DNA from: Colwellia marinimaniae | GTDB lineage: Bacteria; Pseudomonadota; Gammaproteobacteria; Enterobacterales; Alteromonadaceae | Direction: 5' to 3' | Assembly (NCBI RefSeq): GCF_002207865.1 | Contig: NZ_BDQM01000039.1 | Coordinates: forward strand, 1-35,256 | Length of the DNA: 35,256 bases | Part shown: positions 9,853 through 19,309 of the stretch, in pieces | Position numbering within the stretch: position 1 is the stretch's first letter | How the letters are laid out: every line of letters begins with the position of its first letter | The notes under the pieces: generated by a model | What the model saw: the letters and a program-made list of their open reading frames with translations, nothing else | Database searches by the model: none | Told to the model about the DNA's origin: nothing | Position numbers and translations under genes: made by a program

Positions 9853-10335
9853 TTACATTTTTGCTAATAAACCATCACTGGCCGCTTCAACCAAATCAAG
9901 TACATAGTCAAAACCTTTAGCGCCACCATAATACGGATCAGGTACCTGCTCTTCTTCATGGCCAACAGCAAAATCTAACATTAAGTGTATTTTATCTAAC
10001 ATAGCCGGTGGTGCTATTTTTTTTAATTCGTCAATATTGTCATGGTCCATCGCTAGAATGAGATCAAAATCGCTAAAATCTTGCACCGTCACCTGACGTG
10101 CTTTAATACCGTCAAAGGAATATCCACGGGCAATACCCGCTTTTTGCGCACGATGGTCGGGTTTTTCTTTGGCATGAGCACCCAGTGTCCCCGCAGAATC
10201 GACTTTCAGACTGAGGCCTTGCGCTTTCATTTTATGTCTAAAAACCGCTTCGGCACTGGGCGAGCGACAGATATTACCCATACAGATAAATAATACCGAG
10301 TTAATTCCCTTAATATTCAACGTCTTATTAGTCAT
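9853..10335 (-). CDS. low-molecular-weight protein-tyrosine phosphatase
   Basis: A 160-residue cytoplasmic phosphatase of the LMW-PTP family. The P-loop CMGNICRS places the nucleophile at Cys18 and the phosphate-binding Arg at Arg24 (C-x5-R-S). The general-acid loop is DPYYGG near residue 130. The length is normal. It is a single gene, not next to polysaccharide export genes or a BY-kinase, so it is more likely the housekeeping enzyme than a Wzb-type capsule phosphatase. It points toward the aroH terminator. The start at 10335 leaves a ten-residue extension before the usual first strand (SVLFIC); a shorter start is possible but no better ATG lies between. Confidence 0.92.
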   Translation of the reverse strand: MTNKTLNIKGINSVLFICMGNICRSPSAEAVFRHKMKAQGLSLKVDSAGTLGAHAKEKPDHRAQKAGIARGYSFDGIKARQVTVQDFSDFDLILAMDHDNIDELKKIAPPAMLDKIHLMLDFAVGHEEEQVPDPYYGGAKGFDYVLDLVEAASDGLLAKM

Positions 10336-11132
10336 TTTACCTTCCGTTACCTGTTGATTTTTGAGTATTTACACCCTAATAAAATCAACAACTTGTAGTT
10401 TTGTTTTGGGGAATATTTAGAGGATTATATACCCTAAATTCAAACGCTAGGCTGAAATAGTAACTCAATTTTCAAAATAAAAACATAGTTTAATATAACA
10501 AAGTAAAATCAACAAAACTGAATTTAAACTAACCATTGATTCGATGGAGAGCCAACGATATTATTTAAGAAAATATCAATTCTGCTCCCATACAATGAGG
10601 GGTATATAATGATACAGCAGTACTATTTGAGAATAACTAGGACGATAAAAGATCTAAGAATTGGCACGATTATGAAACCCACTTACTTTAATTGACTTGC
10701 AGGCTATCAATTAATTATACGTACGCAACTATGTACACACCTTAAAATAGTAATAATAGAGAGCAGGATATTGTTTTCAACATGTTGGATGTTAAGCGGC
10801 AGTTTATCGTTCTTATAATAAAAGTAACGCTATATCCCCTACTTTAAATACCTATAACTACCGCAGAACAATATGTTTAAGTCTAATAGTTTTGCTTAAA
10901 GATAGTTAATGACCTTTAACTTTAAGACCAGAAGTTGCCATTTATTGTAATTACTATTCGTTATCTAACTAAAAGAATTTCTTGGTAACGTTTTGCAATG
11001 CCTAGGAACCTTATTGGATATTAAATACACCTTTTTGTCTTATATCTTCCGAATAATCATCTATATTGACTAAATAATCGCTTTCAGACACATTTGACTA
11101 GCTCAATGTGTCGATAAAACGGTTTTAGCATT
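10336..11132. other. 797-base spacer without a recognisable gene
   Basis: A+T-rich stretch between the phosphatase and the defence island. I find no ORF with a plausible start and ribosome site, no tRNA and no clear repeat. It marks the boundary between core genes and the island. An attachment site could be hidden here, but I see no integrase or tRNA to support that. Confidence 0.5.
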
Positions 11133-11702
11133 TCAAAATGATCCTTTAGCTATTTTCTGAGTTACATCAAACTTCACCAAAGGGTTATTTTTAATTGAGC
11201 TATCAATCAATTTGATTTCTTCTTGCTCCAATGGATTATTGGGTATTTCAGGAATAGTGGCAGCAATTTTCTCTCGTTGTTCTTCATTTACACAGGTGGC
11301 CAGTGCTATTGCTTTAGCCGCAGGAGATAATCGAGTTGTCGCTTCTTGTACTTGCTGCCCGGTTAATTTAATGGCATTAAAACCTAAGCTGGTCGATTGT
11401 TCACTCTCTAGATATAAAGCGGTTGGTGAAAAGCTATAGCCTTCACCATCAACAATAATCAGCGCAAAACGTAAATTGGGTATGTTATTAATCACAACAA
11501 AGTTATTAAGTTTTGTTACCGCTTCAAAAGCCCCAAATCCCATGCGAATACTTTGCTCACAGACATCAAGACATACTGTCACCATACCTTCACTTAAATG
11601 TTCTGAGACCCGAATCAAAGCACCATCTACTTCAAGCCTAACTCCAGGTGCCGCATATTTTACTGACTCCGTTGCATTTTCAATTAAACTACTTATTTTC
11701 AA
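11133..11702 (-). CDS. unknown protein at the distal end of the defence cluster
   Basis: A 189-residue protein I do not recognise. It has no signal peptide or membrane segment. The first ~100 residues look like a compact alpha/beta domain with regular beta strands (LEVDGALIRV, MVTVCLDVCE, FVVINNIPNLRFALIIVDGEGYSFS in two pieces). Residues 110-189 are helical and charged. The C-terminus (NNPLVKFDVTQKIAKGSF) stops rather abruptly, so it could be the N-terminal part of a longer protein, but I see no continuation in another frame. It lies 93 bases after the helicase on the same strand and may be the last gene of the defence transcript. Codon use does not differ obviously from its neighbours. Confidence 0.7.
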   Translation of the reverse strand: MKISSLIENATESVKYAAPGVRLEVDGALIRVSEHLSEGMVTVCLDVCEQSIRMGFGAFEAVTKLNNFVVINNIPNLRFALIIVDGEGYSFSPTALYLESEQSTSLGFNAIKLTGQQVQEATTRLSPAAKAIALATCVNEEQREKIAATIPEIPNNPLEQEEIKLIDSSIKNNPLVKFDVTQKIAKGSF

Positions 11703-11795
11703 CGTGTCTAAATAAGTAAAAAACCATCACTATCTTCCATGTCATTTCCTCTTTTTATTATTTATTTCTTCACGATAAGTTAACTCACAGAGTCT

Positions 11796-14780
11796 CTAAT
11801 CAGCTAATACTTTTTTTGCCTCGCTATAACGTTTATCAAATGCTTCAAGTCGGATATTCTCACCACATGAATCATCAGCACCACGACGAAAACGGTTACA
11901 ACCGTAAAACGTCTCACGGTTAGGATCATTCTCTAGCCTTGAAACCATAGTACCGCTACCGCAACGTAAACAACCTAGCTCAACTTCACCGCATCCTAAA
12001 CAATGACGAAAGCCTTTAACATGTGTTTGCATCGGTGAATTACAATGCTTACAGGCATTCATTGTCGTATCGCACGCGGGAGCTAATGAACATTTATAAA
12101 ACGTTTTACCGTACTTAGTCGGTAGCGGTTTTAATATTCCTGACTTACAACTTGGGCAATGCCATTTAGCAAATGAGTCAGCTAACTTATTATCAACTAA
12201 CTTATTGCCGTATTTGTTTATTTCCGTTAAAAAAGGGCTTCCTTGATCAGAATCAAACAAAATATAAACAAAGTGTTTAGCTCGAGTCAGTGCTACATAA
12301 AACAAACGACGTTCTTCTGCATATAAGTAGTCTTCTTTATTCGGCAGCACTAAATCGATAAGTTCGTCATTCTCTCTTGAAGAAGGAAAACTGCCAACTT
12401 CTACCCCAAGCACCACAACATAGTCAGCTTCCAAGCCCTTACTGGCATGCGCCGTTACATAGTTTACATCTAAAAACTCAAATGGATGGCGGCTAAAATC
12501 AATACCGTCAAGCATTGGCATATTCTCTTGTCGAAAACGTCCAATGATCAATACCGATAAACGTTTATCTTTTTGCTCGGCGCTACGGTTAAAAGTATTT
12601 AATGTTCGTTGTAAAACTTTCACATAGGCCTGCTGCTTTTGCTCTTTAATATGGAGCACACTATGTGTTGGTAAGTCTTTTTTAATGTCGACTAAACGTA
12701 ACGCTGGGCTATCAACGTTAGCATGCGTAGTAATTTGTTTTTTTAACTGGCCAGGGTTCGCCATCACAAACTGGCTGCTGACATGATGGATTTTATTGTT
12801 AAAGCGAAATGTTTTATCTAACGGCACCGCTGTCGATGGCGAGAAACTCTTACTAAACTCAGTAAATAACGCAATATCAGCACCGTTAAACCGATAGATA
12901 GATTGCCAATCGTCACCCACAGCAAATAACCTCATATTAGGTTTAGAGGCCAGTAACGCTTTTAATAACTTAGCTCTGCCACCAGAAATATCTTGAAACT
13001 CATCGACAAGGATATGGCTGTAACTATGAAAAAACTTACCTTTTTCAATTATATCAACTGCCAAGGCAATCATATCGCTAAAGTCAACCGTATCTGTTTC
13101 TTCAAGGTGTTCCTGATAGCTTTCAAACACTGGGGAAAATATATTTAGAAAGGCACGGGTACGCTCAATATCACAGACCTCGGCACTTATACTATTCAAT
13201 AGCAACTCAACAGTGAAACCCCCTTCTTTGAATAAACCTAGAAAGCGTTGCAGCAATTCAATAAAACCTTGCCACTGGGTTTCATTTTCTTCTTTTAATT
13301 TTTTAAAAATCTCATCTAAAGGGATGGTCTTAATTTCAACATGGTTATCAATTAAAATTTGAGTTAAATTTTTCTGCAGACTCCCTTCCGTTAACTGGTA
13401 AGAATACAACTCAGCCATTATCGTTGCTTTGTTTCGATGCAGTTCGCGTTTCCACTCAAGACCTTCAAGATAGCTTTGTTGATCAACAAACGGAGCCGTT
13501 TCAAACTTCCTATTTAGCCCTAAATACTCAATATAAATATCAGCTTCAGGTAAATAAAAATCAGGTTGGTACTGCCTACGGGCAACACTTTTGGTATCGT
13601 ATTTATAATTGGCTTCATACTCATAAGCCACGCCATTTAAGGTGAGGAAGTTAGCAACTCGCAACTCGCCGACACTTTTTACCCATTCGCCTTTAAGAGT
13701 CACTAACCGACAGCTCGATAAAAACTCGTGATAATCATCAATATTGTCAAAATCTAGCTCTGACTTAGCTGGCGTACCTAAACTAGAGAAATAGTTAACC
13801 AATAAGGCTTTATAACTCTCATCAGCTTGCGCTAACTGTTCAAGAGACTCATTGATAAAAGAAGTAAACTGATGGGGTTGTTCACTAAAAGGGGTAACTG
13901 CTTTCTTATAACCGTAGTGATTGGCAATTATTTCATTACCTAATGCATGAAAGGTACTTGCTTTAAAATCCTCGCCTACCAAGGGAATACGATCTTTAAT
14001 TCGTTCATTCATTTCAGTAGCCGCTTTATTACCAAACGCTAACATCAGTACATTTTTGGCTTTCGCTATATTGGCCTCAACTAAAAAACCCGCTTTACCA
14101 ATTAAGGTTGCCGTTTTACCTGTACCTGCGCCAGCGATCACTAAATTATGATCATCATTGGTCACACAAGCTATCCGTTGTTTTTCTGTTAATGGCAGTT
14201 TTTCTACCGTATCAAAGAACGTCTTATATTTAGTCAGTAATACCGGCACAACCGATTGATTATGAAGCTCACGCCCCAACTCACTCACATCTTTTCCAGA
14301 TAGTTTCTGTGCTTGTATAAAAACGTCTCTATGTACCGGGTTTGTTAACTGTGAGGCATCAATACCTAGATGGCTAAACTTAGTGAACAATTGATGCAAC
14401 TGGGCTATGGGCTGCCATTCAGTGCTAGACAGATAGACCTCACGATTGGTTAATTGCTCAAGTGAGGTTTGAAATTGTTGCCAACGATCACTTGAAGCCA
14501 CTAACGTTAATAACGATTGAATAAATTGCTGTTTAAATGAGTTAAGCTGAGCACTTTTAAAACCTTTAAGCACTATCGGCGGTTCATTTGAACAACTAAT
14601 CGTTAAAACATCTAAAAACCAGCCCGATTGTATTTCAAACTGTTCAATATCGTTTAATGAGAGTTTGTGTATTTTACTCGTATTAGTGATGGTAATTTGA
14701 GTGTTATCAAGCACAACGCGCAACTCAATACCGCGAAATTTATGCCACCACTTTATTAAACCTTGCGTTTCTAACTGCAT
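11796..14780 (-). CDS. HelD-like UvrD-family helicase with embedded nuclease-like domain and zinc ribbons
   Basis: A 994-residue SF1A 3'-5' DNA helicase resembling E. coli helicase IV (HelD), but about 300 residues longer. The HelD-type N-terminal domain covers about 1-200. Walker A is AGAGTGKTATLIGKA near 215, motif Ia LMLAFGNKAATEMNERI, motif II ILVDEFQDISGG near 590, motif III GDDWQSIYRFNGAD near 625, and motif VI ALTRAKH near 830. Inserted between the first helicase motifs and motif II (about 365-450) is a domain with YEYEANYKYD, then PDFYLPEADIYIEYLG, a PD-(D/E)xK-like pattern not present in HelD. The C-terminus (about 870-985) has several CxxC pairs like topoisomerase I zinc ribbons. 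Its ATG overlaps the mcrC stop (TAATG), so it is translationally coupled to McrBC. Confidence 0.9.
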   Translation of the reverse strand: MQLETQGLIKWWHKFRGIELRVVLDNTQITITNTSKIHKLSLNDIEQFEIQSGWFLDVLTISCSNEPPIVLKGFKSAQLNSFKQQFIQSLLTLVASSDRWQQFQTSLEQLTNREVYLSSTEWQPIAQLHQLFTKFSHLGIDASQLTNPVHRDVFIQAQKLSGKDVSELGRELHNQSVVPVLLTKYKTFFDTVEKLPLTEKQRIACVTNDDHNLVIAGAGTGKTATLIGKAGFLVEANIAKAKNVLMLAFGNKAATEMNERIKDRIPLVGEDFKASTFHALGNEIIANHYGYKKAVTPFSEQPHQFTSFINESLEQLAQADESYKALLVNYFSSLGTPAKSELDFDNIDDYHEFLSSCRLVTLKGEWVKSVGELRVANFLTLNGVAYEYEANYKYDTKSVARRQYQPDFYLPEADIYIEYLGLNRKFETAPFVDQQSYLEGLEWKRELHRNKATIMAELYSYQLTEGSLQKNLTQILIDNHVEIKTIPLDEIFKKLKEENETQWQGFIELLQRFLGLFKEGGFTVELLLNSISAEVCDIERTRAFLNIFSPVFESYQEHLEETDTVDFSDMIALAVDIIEKGKFFHSYSHILVDEFQDISGGRAKLLKALLASKPNMRLFAVGDDWQSIYRFNGADIALFTEFSKSFSPSTAVPLDKTFRFNNKIHHVSSQFVMANPGQLKKQITTHANVDSPALRLVDIKKDLPTHSVLHIKEQKQQAYVKVLQRTLNTFNRSAEQKDKRLSVLIIGRFRQENMPMLDGIDFSRHPFEFLDVNYVTAHASKGLEADYVVVLGVEVGSFPSSRENDELIDLVLPNKEDYLYAEERRLFYVALTRAKHFVYILFDSDQGSPFLTEINKYGNKLVDNKLADSFAKWHCPSCKSGILKPLPTKYGKTFYKCSLAPACDTTMNACKHCNSPMQTHVKGFRHCLGCGEVELGCLRCGSGTMVSRLENDPNRETFYGCNRFRRGADDSCGENIRLEAFDKRYSEAKKVLAD

Positions 14781-16159
14781 TAACCAACCCCAGCTTGGGT
14801 ACTAGGTGTAAAAACAGTTTTCAAAATAGAGCCTTCAGGCAACTTCAGCCTTTCATCATCATTAATGACAGATGCTGATATATCAAATGGTACGACCCAC
14901 AAGCGCAATCGTTCGTTATCGTCAAAATCAAAGCTATGTTTTATTGCTTCGTTAAAACCGTCATGACTAGGATAGATTAAAAACAGCTCGCCTTCGCCAT
15001 TCAGGTATTTATGGCCATAAGCAAACATTTGATAAAAATCACTTTGTGATAAACCATATTTAGCTTTTTCGTCAGCTTCACTATTATCACTAACAAGTTT
15101 CCACTTGGTATCAAGCACACAAGCATTTTGTCCTTTTTTTTCACCGCTAGCATGATGAAGTAATAAGTCAGGCTGTAGTTGAAAACGGTATTTCCCTTTA
15201 TGTTTAACCAGGTATTTTGAGCTGGCTTGTGTTTTTAAGCGCAAACCATCAGGTACTTGCTTACGTAGAATACTAGCGACGTAGCTTTCAAAAACAGCTT
15301 CCATTGGAAACAGTAATGAAAAGGCATTGTTCTTTCCTTGCATGGTTAACGGTGAAAAGCCGTCTAGTATTAACCTTGCCCATGCCAATGGCGTTTCGTA
15401 GTAATTCATGCCTCTATCAAGCTTTATACTGGCAAAGTCATTTTTAATATTACTACTGAGAGGGATATCGGCAAAAGCGAATAATAGCTCTTGAGTCAAC
15501 TTTTGATTATTTGCACTTCGGCTATAGCCGCTCACTTTTTTTAATGCACTGTGAATTAACCTGTTTACCGGCCTATCTTGTAAATACTCATCATATTCCA
15601 CATAGAATTTATGTTTATTAATAAAATTATGTTGCACTTGCTTACCAACTAATAATTTACCTTTTAAAAAAGCTAAATTATCTTCACAACGCACATAATC
15701 ACTGCGCATCCCTCGTTTAATTAGTTCATTTACCGAGGACAAAAACTGACTAATAAACACCTCTAACAAAGGCATTTTGTTTTTCGCTAAATTGGCGTTG
15801 TTAGTTTTTAAATGGCGAAAGCTTTTTAAGGTTTTCAGCATATTTAATAACGAGTCTTGTGCGTGCTGAGCCCTATGCTCACCTGAATTTTTTTTAGCAA
15901 CCTTTGGTAATACTTCTATTTGCGTGCCATCAGGGGTAAACAATACCCCTGCATAGTTTTTTACCTGTAGCACATCACAGTTGTCAATAAATCTTGGCCG
16001 TAAAAAACGACTTTCTGATTTTTCACAAGCGCATAGTTCTTTTAAATATTTGTAAGCAGAAGCTGATATCTCTTCAATACGATCAGAGTATTTAGCTTTA
16101 TCGCCAACACCTAAATAACCAAATTCGAAAACTGTGACTTGCTTTTGAACACTTAGCAT
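14780..16159 (-). CDS. mcrC: McrC-family nuclease subunit of a McrBC type IV restriction system
   Basis: A 459-residue McrC. In McrBC systems this subunit stimulates the McrB GTPase and carries the PD-(D/E)xK nuclease that cuts modified DNA. The nuclease core is visible near the C-terminal third: QPDLLL (about 325) followed by ACVLDTKWKL (about 348), giving P-D...D-x-K. The N-terminal half holds the usual McrC DNA- and McrB-contact region (FTPDGTQIEVLPKV near 75, and YLQDRPVNRLI near 190). It is longer than E. coli McrC (348 residues) but within the broader family's range. It overlaps mcrB upstream and the helicase downstream by one base each (TAATG), indicating a tightly coupled three-gene unit. 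Confidence 0.93.
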   Translation of the reverse strand: MLSVQKQVTVFEFGYLGVGDKAKYSDRIEEISASAYKYLKELCACEKSESRFLRPRFIDNCDVLQVKNYAGVLFTPDGTQIEVLPKVAKKNSGEHRAQHAQDSLLNMLKTLKSFRHLKTNNANLAKNKMPLLEVFISQFLSSVNELIKRGMRSDYVRCEDNLAFLKGKLLVGKQVQHNFINKHKFYVEYDEYLQDRPVNRLIHSALKKVSGYSRSANNQKLTQELLFAFADIPLSSNIKNDFASIKLDRGMNYYETPLAWARLILDGFSPLTMQGKNNAFSLLFPMEAVFESYVASILRKQVPDGLRLKTQASSKYLVKHKGKYRFQLQPDLLLHHASGEKKGQNACVLDTKWKLVSDNSEADEKAKYGLSQSDFYQMFAYGHKYLNGEGELFLIYPSHDGFNEAIKHSFDFDDNERLRLWVVPFDISASVINDDERLKLPEGSILKTVFTPSTQAGVG

Positions 16160-18252
16160 TAAGGTTGAGACACCAGTTCATCTTCTGTTTTAAATTCTTC
16201 GACGCTGGTACTGTTCGCCTCTTCTAATTTTTTTCTCTCTGCTTCGGCTTTAGCTTTAACCGTATCTTCTGCCTTTTTAATTATGGCTTTTAACTTCCCT
16301 AGATCATAAATTGCCTGATAAACTTCTTCGTTTGCCCAGGGGCTGCCTTCATCGGTAAAGCTTGCTAATTGATAGATTGTTTTTTCATCTTCATAGGCAT
16401 CTAATCCATGGTTTTCACCAAAAAAGCTGCTGTATTTCTTGGTTTGTGCTTGAACAAACATAGTCTTTTTCAGCTCATCATTTACATCTGATAACTTGGT
16501 TGTTTTCCTATTATCTCCCAACACTAAACGAATTTTGTTCCAGTCTTCAAAAAAGTACTCTTCTAGCAACGGGATGATTTTGTTTTTAAATACATGCTGA
16601 AGCTCAACAAAGGCTTCATCTTCACCCTCAGACTTTAATGTTTCAATCACCGGCATAAAAAACGCATGACCAAGCGTGTGTTCACGATCATAAAGCACTT
16701 CAATGCGCTCATTCATTGTTCTTAGTAAACTTTGAAGGTGAATTCCTTTAACGGTTTTATCTTTAAACAATTCAGGCTTTGGCATCATTTCAACAAAGTC
16801 AAAACGGCGACGAAGTGCCGTATCCATCATAGCTAGGGATCTATCTGCGGTATTCATAGTGCCAATAATATATAAATTATTAGGTACAGTGAATTTTTCA
16901 TCCGGCGTATGGGGTAAATAAATAGCTAAAGCTTCAGGATTTTCTTTGCCCTGCTTATCCAAGCCTGATCGCTTTGAAGGTTCAATTAAAGTAATTAGCT
17001 CACCAAATATTTTTGAAATATTACCTCGGTTAATTTCATCAATAATTAGGACAAAGTTTTTAGCTTGGCCTAATTTTGGCGCTTTATATTCATCAACATT
17101 ATATGTAGATTTAATATGGTTAAGTATTGATTTTACATATGAAGAATTATAGATTTTTTTACTAGTTACTCCATGGTAAAGATTTCTAACATTGTCAATT
17201 GACACTGGATAACCACGGCCTAAATCGTCATGTATTGTCGCTTCAGGAAATACCCTAAATGTGGTATTACCATGGTATTGAACAGAAAAATCATGGCCTT
17301 TTAAGGTGCTTAGGGTTAATGCGGTGGATTCTTCCAATTCCTCTTTAAACTGGTTCAATGCTTTCTCAAATGTATCCTGTTCAGGCTCAATTCCTTTAGA
17401 AGCATCATCACAAATATTTTTAAAAATCCCCGGTTCTACATCATATGATATTTGACCTTTATCGGTATTTGCCTTTAGCCCTTCAACAAATTCCTCATAA
17501 CCATAGCTTTGATGAAAAGTCACAAAACGAATACGGCCAGCTCCAGTGAGCTTTTTATATAGCAGAGTAAGTTTTTCACGCTGTTCAGTGGTTGCACCTT
17601 CCGCATCATCTATATCAAGGGAGGAGTATTTTTCAGGCTCTGCCGCTTTAACGGCCGCTTCAATGCTTTGATAAGTTTTGCCTGTACCAGGAGGGCCATA
17701 TAATATTGAATTCAAAGGAACATAGTAGTTAACAGAGTTATTTGAGACTTCCTCTGCATCGCCAAGGGTTACAACCTTGGTGAATTTACTATGATCTTGT
17801 TCCGCATGATTAAAAGCAAAATCAATTAAAGCTTTTCTCTGCCACTTAGTTGGAAAAACTTGCCATACTCTTGGCTGATAAGTGTAGTTATACCAAGTAC
17901 GCTTTTGGTAATCCGTTTGCCAATCAACGTTTAACGTGATGCCATCGTTGAAGTTTTTGGTAACAACACCTATTGCTTTAATATCCATAACAGAGGCCAT
18001 TTTCCCACTATTCTCAAACGGTAAGCCATGTATTTGTGTGTAAACAGATTTAATGGCTACTTTATCGCCAACCTTTATTTCTTTTATTATATCTAGGAAT
18101 TTGTCATCAGAGCCATTTTGCCAAATACCGTCTTTTAAAAACCGTTCGGTTTGATCGTCTGTACTTCCATATGAAGCTCCTAAGAACCAATATACAGAAT
18201 CATAATTCTCTGAGTTAGTACCATCATGCTCTAATTGACTATTCAATTTCAT
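16159..18252 (-). CDS. mcrB: McrB-family AAA+ GTPase with an EVE-like N-terminal domain
   Basis: A 697-residue motor subunit of a type IV restriction system. Walker A is LYGPPGTGKTYQS near 186, the Walker B region VLIIDEINRGNISKIFGE is near 400, and the McrB signature GTMNTADRSLAMMD lies near 465, with the arginine-rich sensor RRRFDF following. Residues about 18-135 form a small domain beginning YWFLGASYG and containing VGDKVAIKSV, resembling EVE/PUA-like modified-base readers; this is an inference from fold pattern only. The C-terminus (655-690) is a charged, possibly coiled tail. AGGA lies a few bases before the ATG. A 166-base gap separates it from the membrane gene upstream, so a local promoter is possible, although I see none that convinces. 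Confidence 0.93.
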   Translation of the reverse strand: MKLNSQLEHDGTNSENYDSVYWFLGASYGSTDDQTERFLKDGIWQNGSDDKFLDIIKEIKVGDKVAIKSVYTQIHGLPFENSGKMASVMDIKAIGVVTKNFNDGITLNVDWQTDYQKRTWYNYTYQPRVWQVFPTKWQRKALIDFAFNHAEQDHSKFTKVVTLGDAEEVSNNSVNYYVPLNSILYGPPGTGKTYQSIEAAVKAAEPEKYSSLDIDDAEGATTEQREKLTLLYKKLTGAGRIRFVTFHQSYGYEEFVEGLKANTDKGQISYDVEPGIFKNICDDASKGIEPEQDTFEKALNQFKEELEESTALTLSTLKGHDFSVQYHGNTTFRVFPEATIHDDLGRGYPVSIDNVRNLYHGVTSKKIYNSSYVKSILNHIKSTYNVDEYKAPKLGQAKNFVLIIDEINRGNISKIFGELITLIEPSKRSGLDKQGKENPEALAIYLPHTPDEKFTVPNNLYIIGTMNTADRSLAMMDTALRRRFDFVEMMPKPELFKDKTVKGIHLQSLLRTMNERIEVLYDREHTLGHAFFMPVIETLKSEGEDEAFVELQHVFKNKIIPLLEEYFFEDWNKIRLVLGDNRKTTKLSDVNDELKKTMFVQAQTKKYSSFFGENHGLDAYEDEKTIYQLASFTDEGSPWANEEVYQAIYDLGKLKAIIKKAEDTVKAKAEAERKKLEEANSTSVEEFKTEDELVSQP

Positions 18253-18418
18253 AATCCTTTATTATTTATTTTAGTTTTGCTTGCTTTAGCTACTTTCTTG
18301 GCAATTTTATATGTTCAAGTAGTTTATCGGCAGGTTCTTTGTTTTTCTCTTATGGAACTAATACTGCTAAATAATCATCAATTTTATAGTGAAAGAACTG
18401 ATTACAACTAAATAAGTA

Positions 18419-19309
18419 TTATTGGTCTGATGCCACTGCAAGCAATTCACCTTGCTGATGTAACAATGCCTTGTTAATTTCAGATTGGAAAAGTTGTTGC
18501 AGGACAGGCTCGTTTTTACGTATTAACTTGGCATGTTCAGCACCTTTCCCGCTCACTACATTTTTGATGCTGTCGTTACACCACAACTTATAGTTATCAA
18601 CAACAGAGTTGTAACGTAAGGATGCTGTTTTTAAAATATGATCGGCCAGCTTAAATTTACCGTAGCGGTCATAAAGTTGTTTTTCGATGTAAATACTTTT
18701 AGGTAAGAGATCTAACATCATATTAATAAAATCGAACATTAATGCAGCATGACGCTCACTAGCACTATCAACAAAGCTGACTAAGTTATCAATCAGTGAT
18801 AACAATTCGTTGCGCTTTACTGCCATTTGAGCTTGGTATATAGTTGCAATCTCTCTTGACTCTTCTGTTAATTCTTTATCTAACAACAGTACACGGGCCG
18901 ACTCTACCACGCCAAAATACTCTGACATCTGTCCCATAAAATACAACACGTTTTGCGAGTTTATATCTTGCGATACCAAATCAATTTTCTTTTGCAATTT
19001 ATCAATTTTCCGGGCTAAATACATGGTTTGTATAACGATAGCGCCAATGATCAAGCCAGTAGAAATTGCCGTGGCGGCTAATTGCAAGTTCTGGGCAGCT
19101 TGGAGCTGATTAAGGACGGCTTTAATCCCTTTTGAACTATCTACCATCACCTCTTTCAATGGCATATGTTGTGCTATTACTTTTTTACCGTTTTCGTTAA
19201 ACCAATAAGCAACCCCATCACGTAAATCAACCTTACCGTTTAAAATGGCTTCAAGTACTTCAGGTTTTATTTTTAATTCATCAAATATAAATGCTTTTTC
19301 AAAATTCAT
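18419..19309 (-). CDS. unknown membrane/coiled-coil protein coupled to YaaW
   Basis: A 296-residue protein I do not recognise. Residues about 73-97 (LQLAATAISTGLIIGAIVIQ) form one hydrophobic segment long enough to cross the membrane. It is followed at once by a heptad-rich stretch (LARKIDKLQKKIDLVSQD), probably a coiled coil, and a mostly helical C-terminal region of about 180 residues. The N-terminal ~65 residues are soluble and include GVAYWFNENGKKVIA. Its ATG follows the yaaW stop directly (TAA-ATG), so the two are translated together and probably act together. A membrane-anchored effector or partner of the YaaW and hydrolase proteins is a guess from context only. Confidence 0.8.
   Translation of the reverse strand: MNFEKAFIFDELKIKPEVLEAILNGKVDLRDGVAYWFNENGKKVIAQHMPLKEVMVDSSKGIKAVLNQLQAAQNLQLAATAISTGLIIGAIVIQTMYLARKIDKLQKKIDLVSQDINSQNVLYFMGQMSEYFGVVESARVLLLDKELTEESREIATIYQAQMAVKRNELLSLIDNLVSFVDSASERHAALMFDFINMMLDLLPKSIYIEKQLYDRYGKFKLADHILKTASLRYNSVVDNYKLWCNDSIKNVVSGKGAEHAKLIRKNEPVLQQLFQSEINKALLHQQGELLAVASDQ

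Noticed and set aside
10660..10680. Second sigma54 promoter (TTGGCACGATTATGAAAC)
   Set aside because: It has the -24 half, but there is no GC at the required ten-base distance and no gene follows in that direction.
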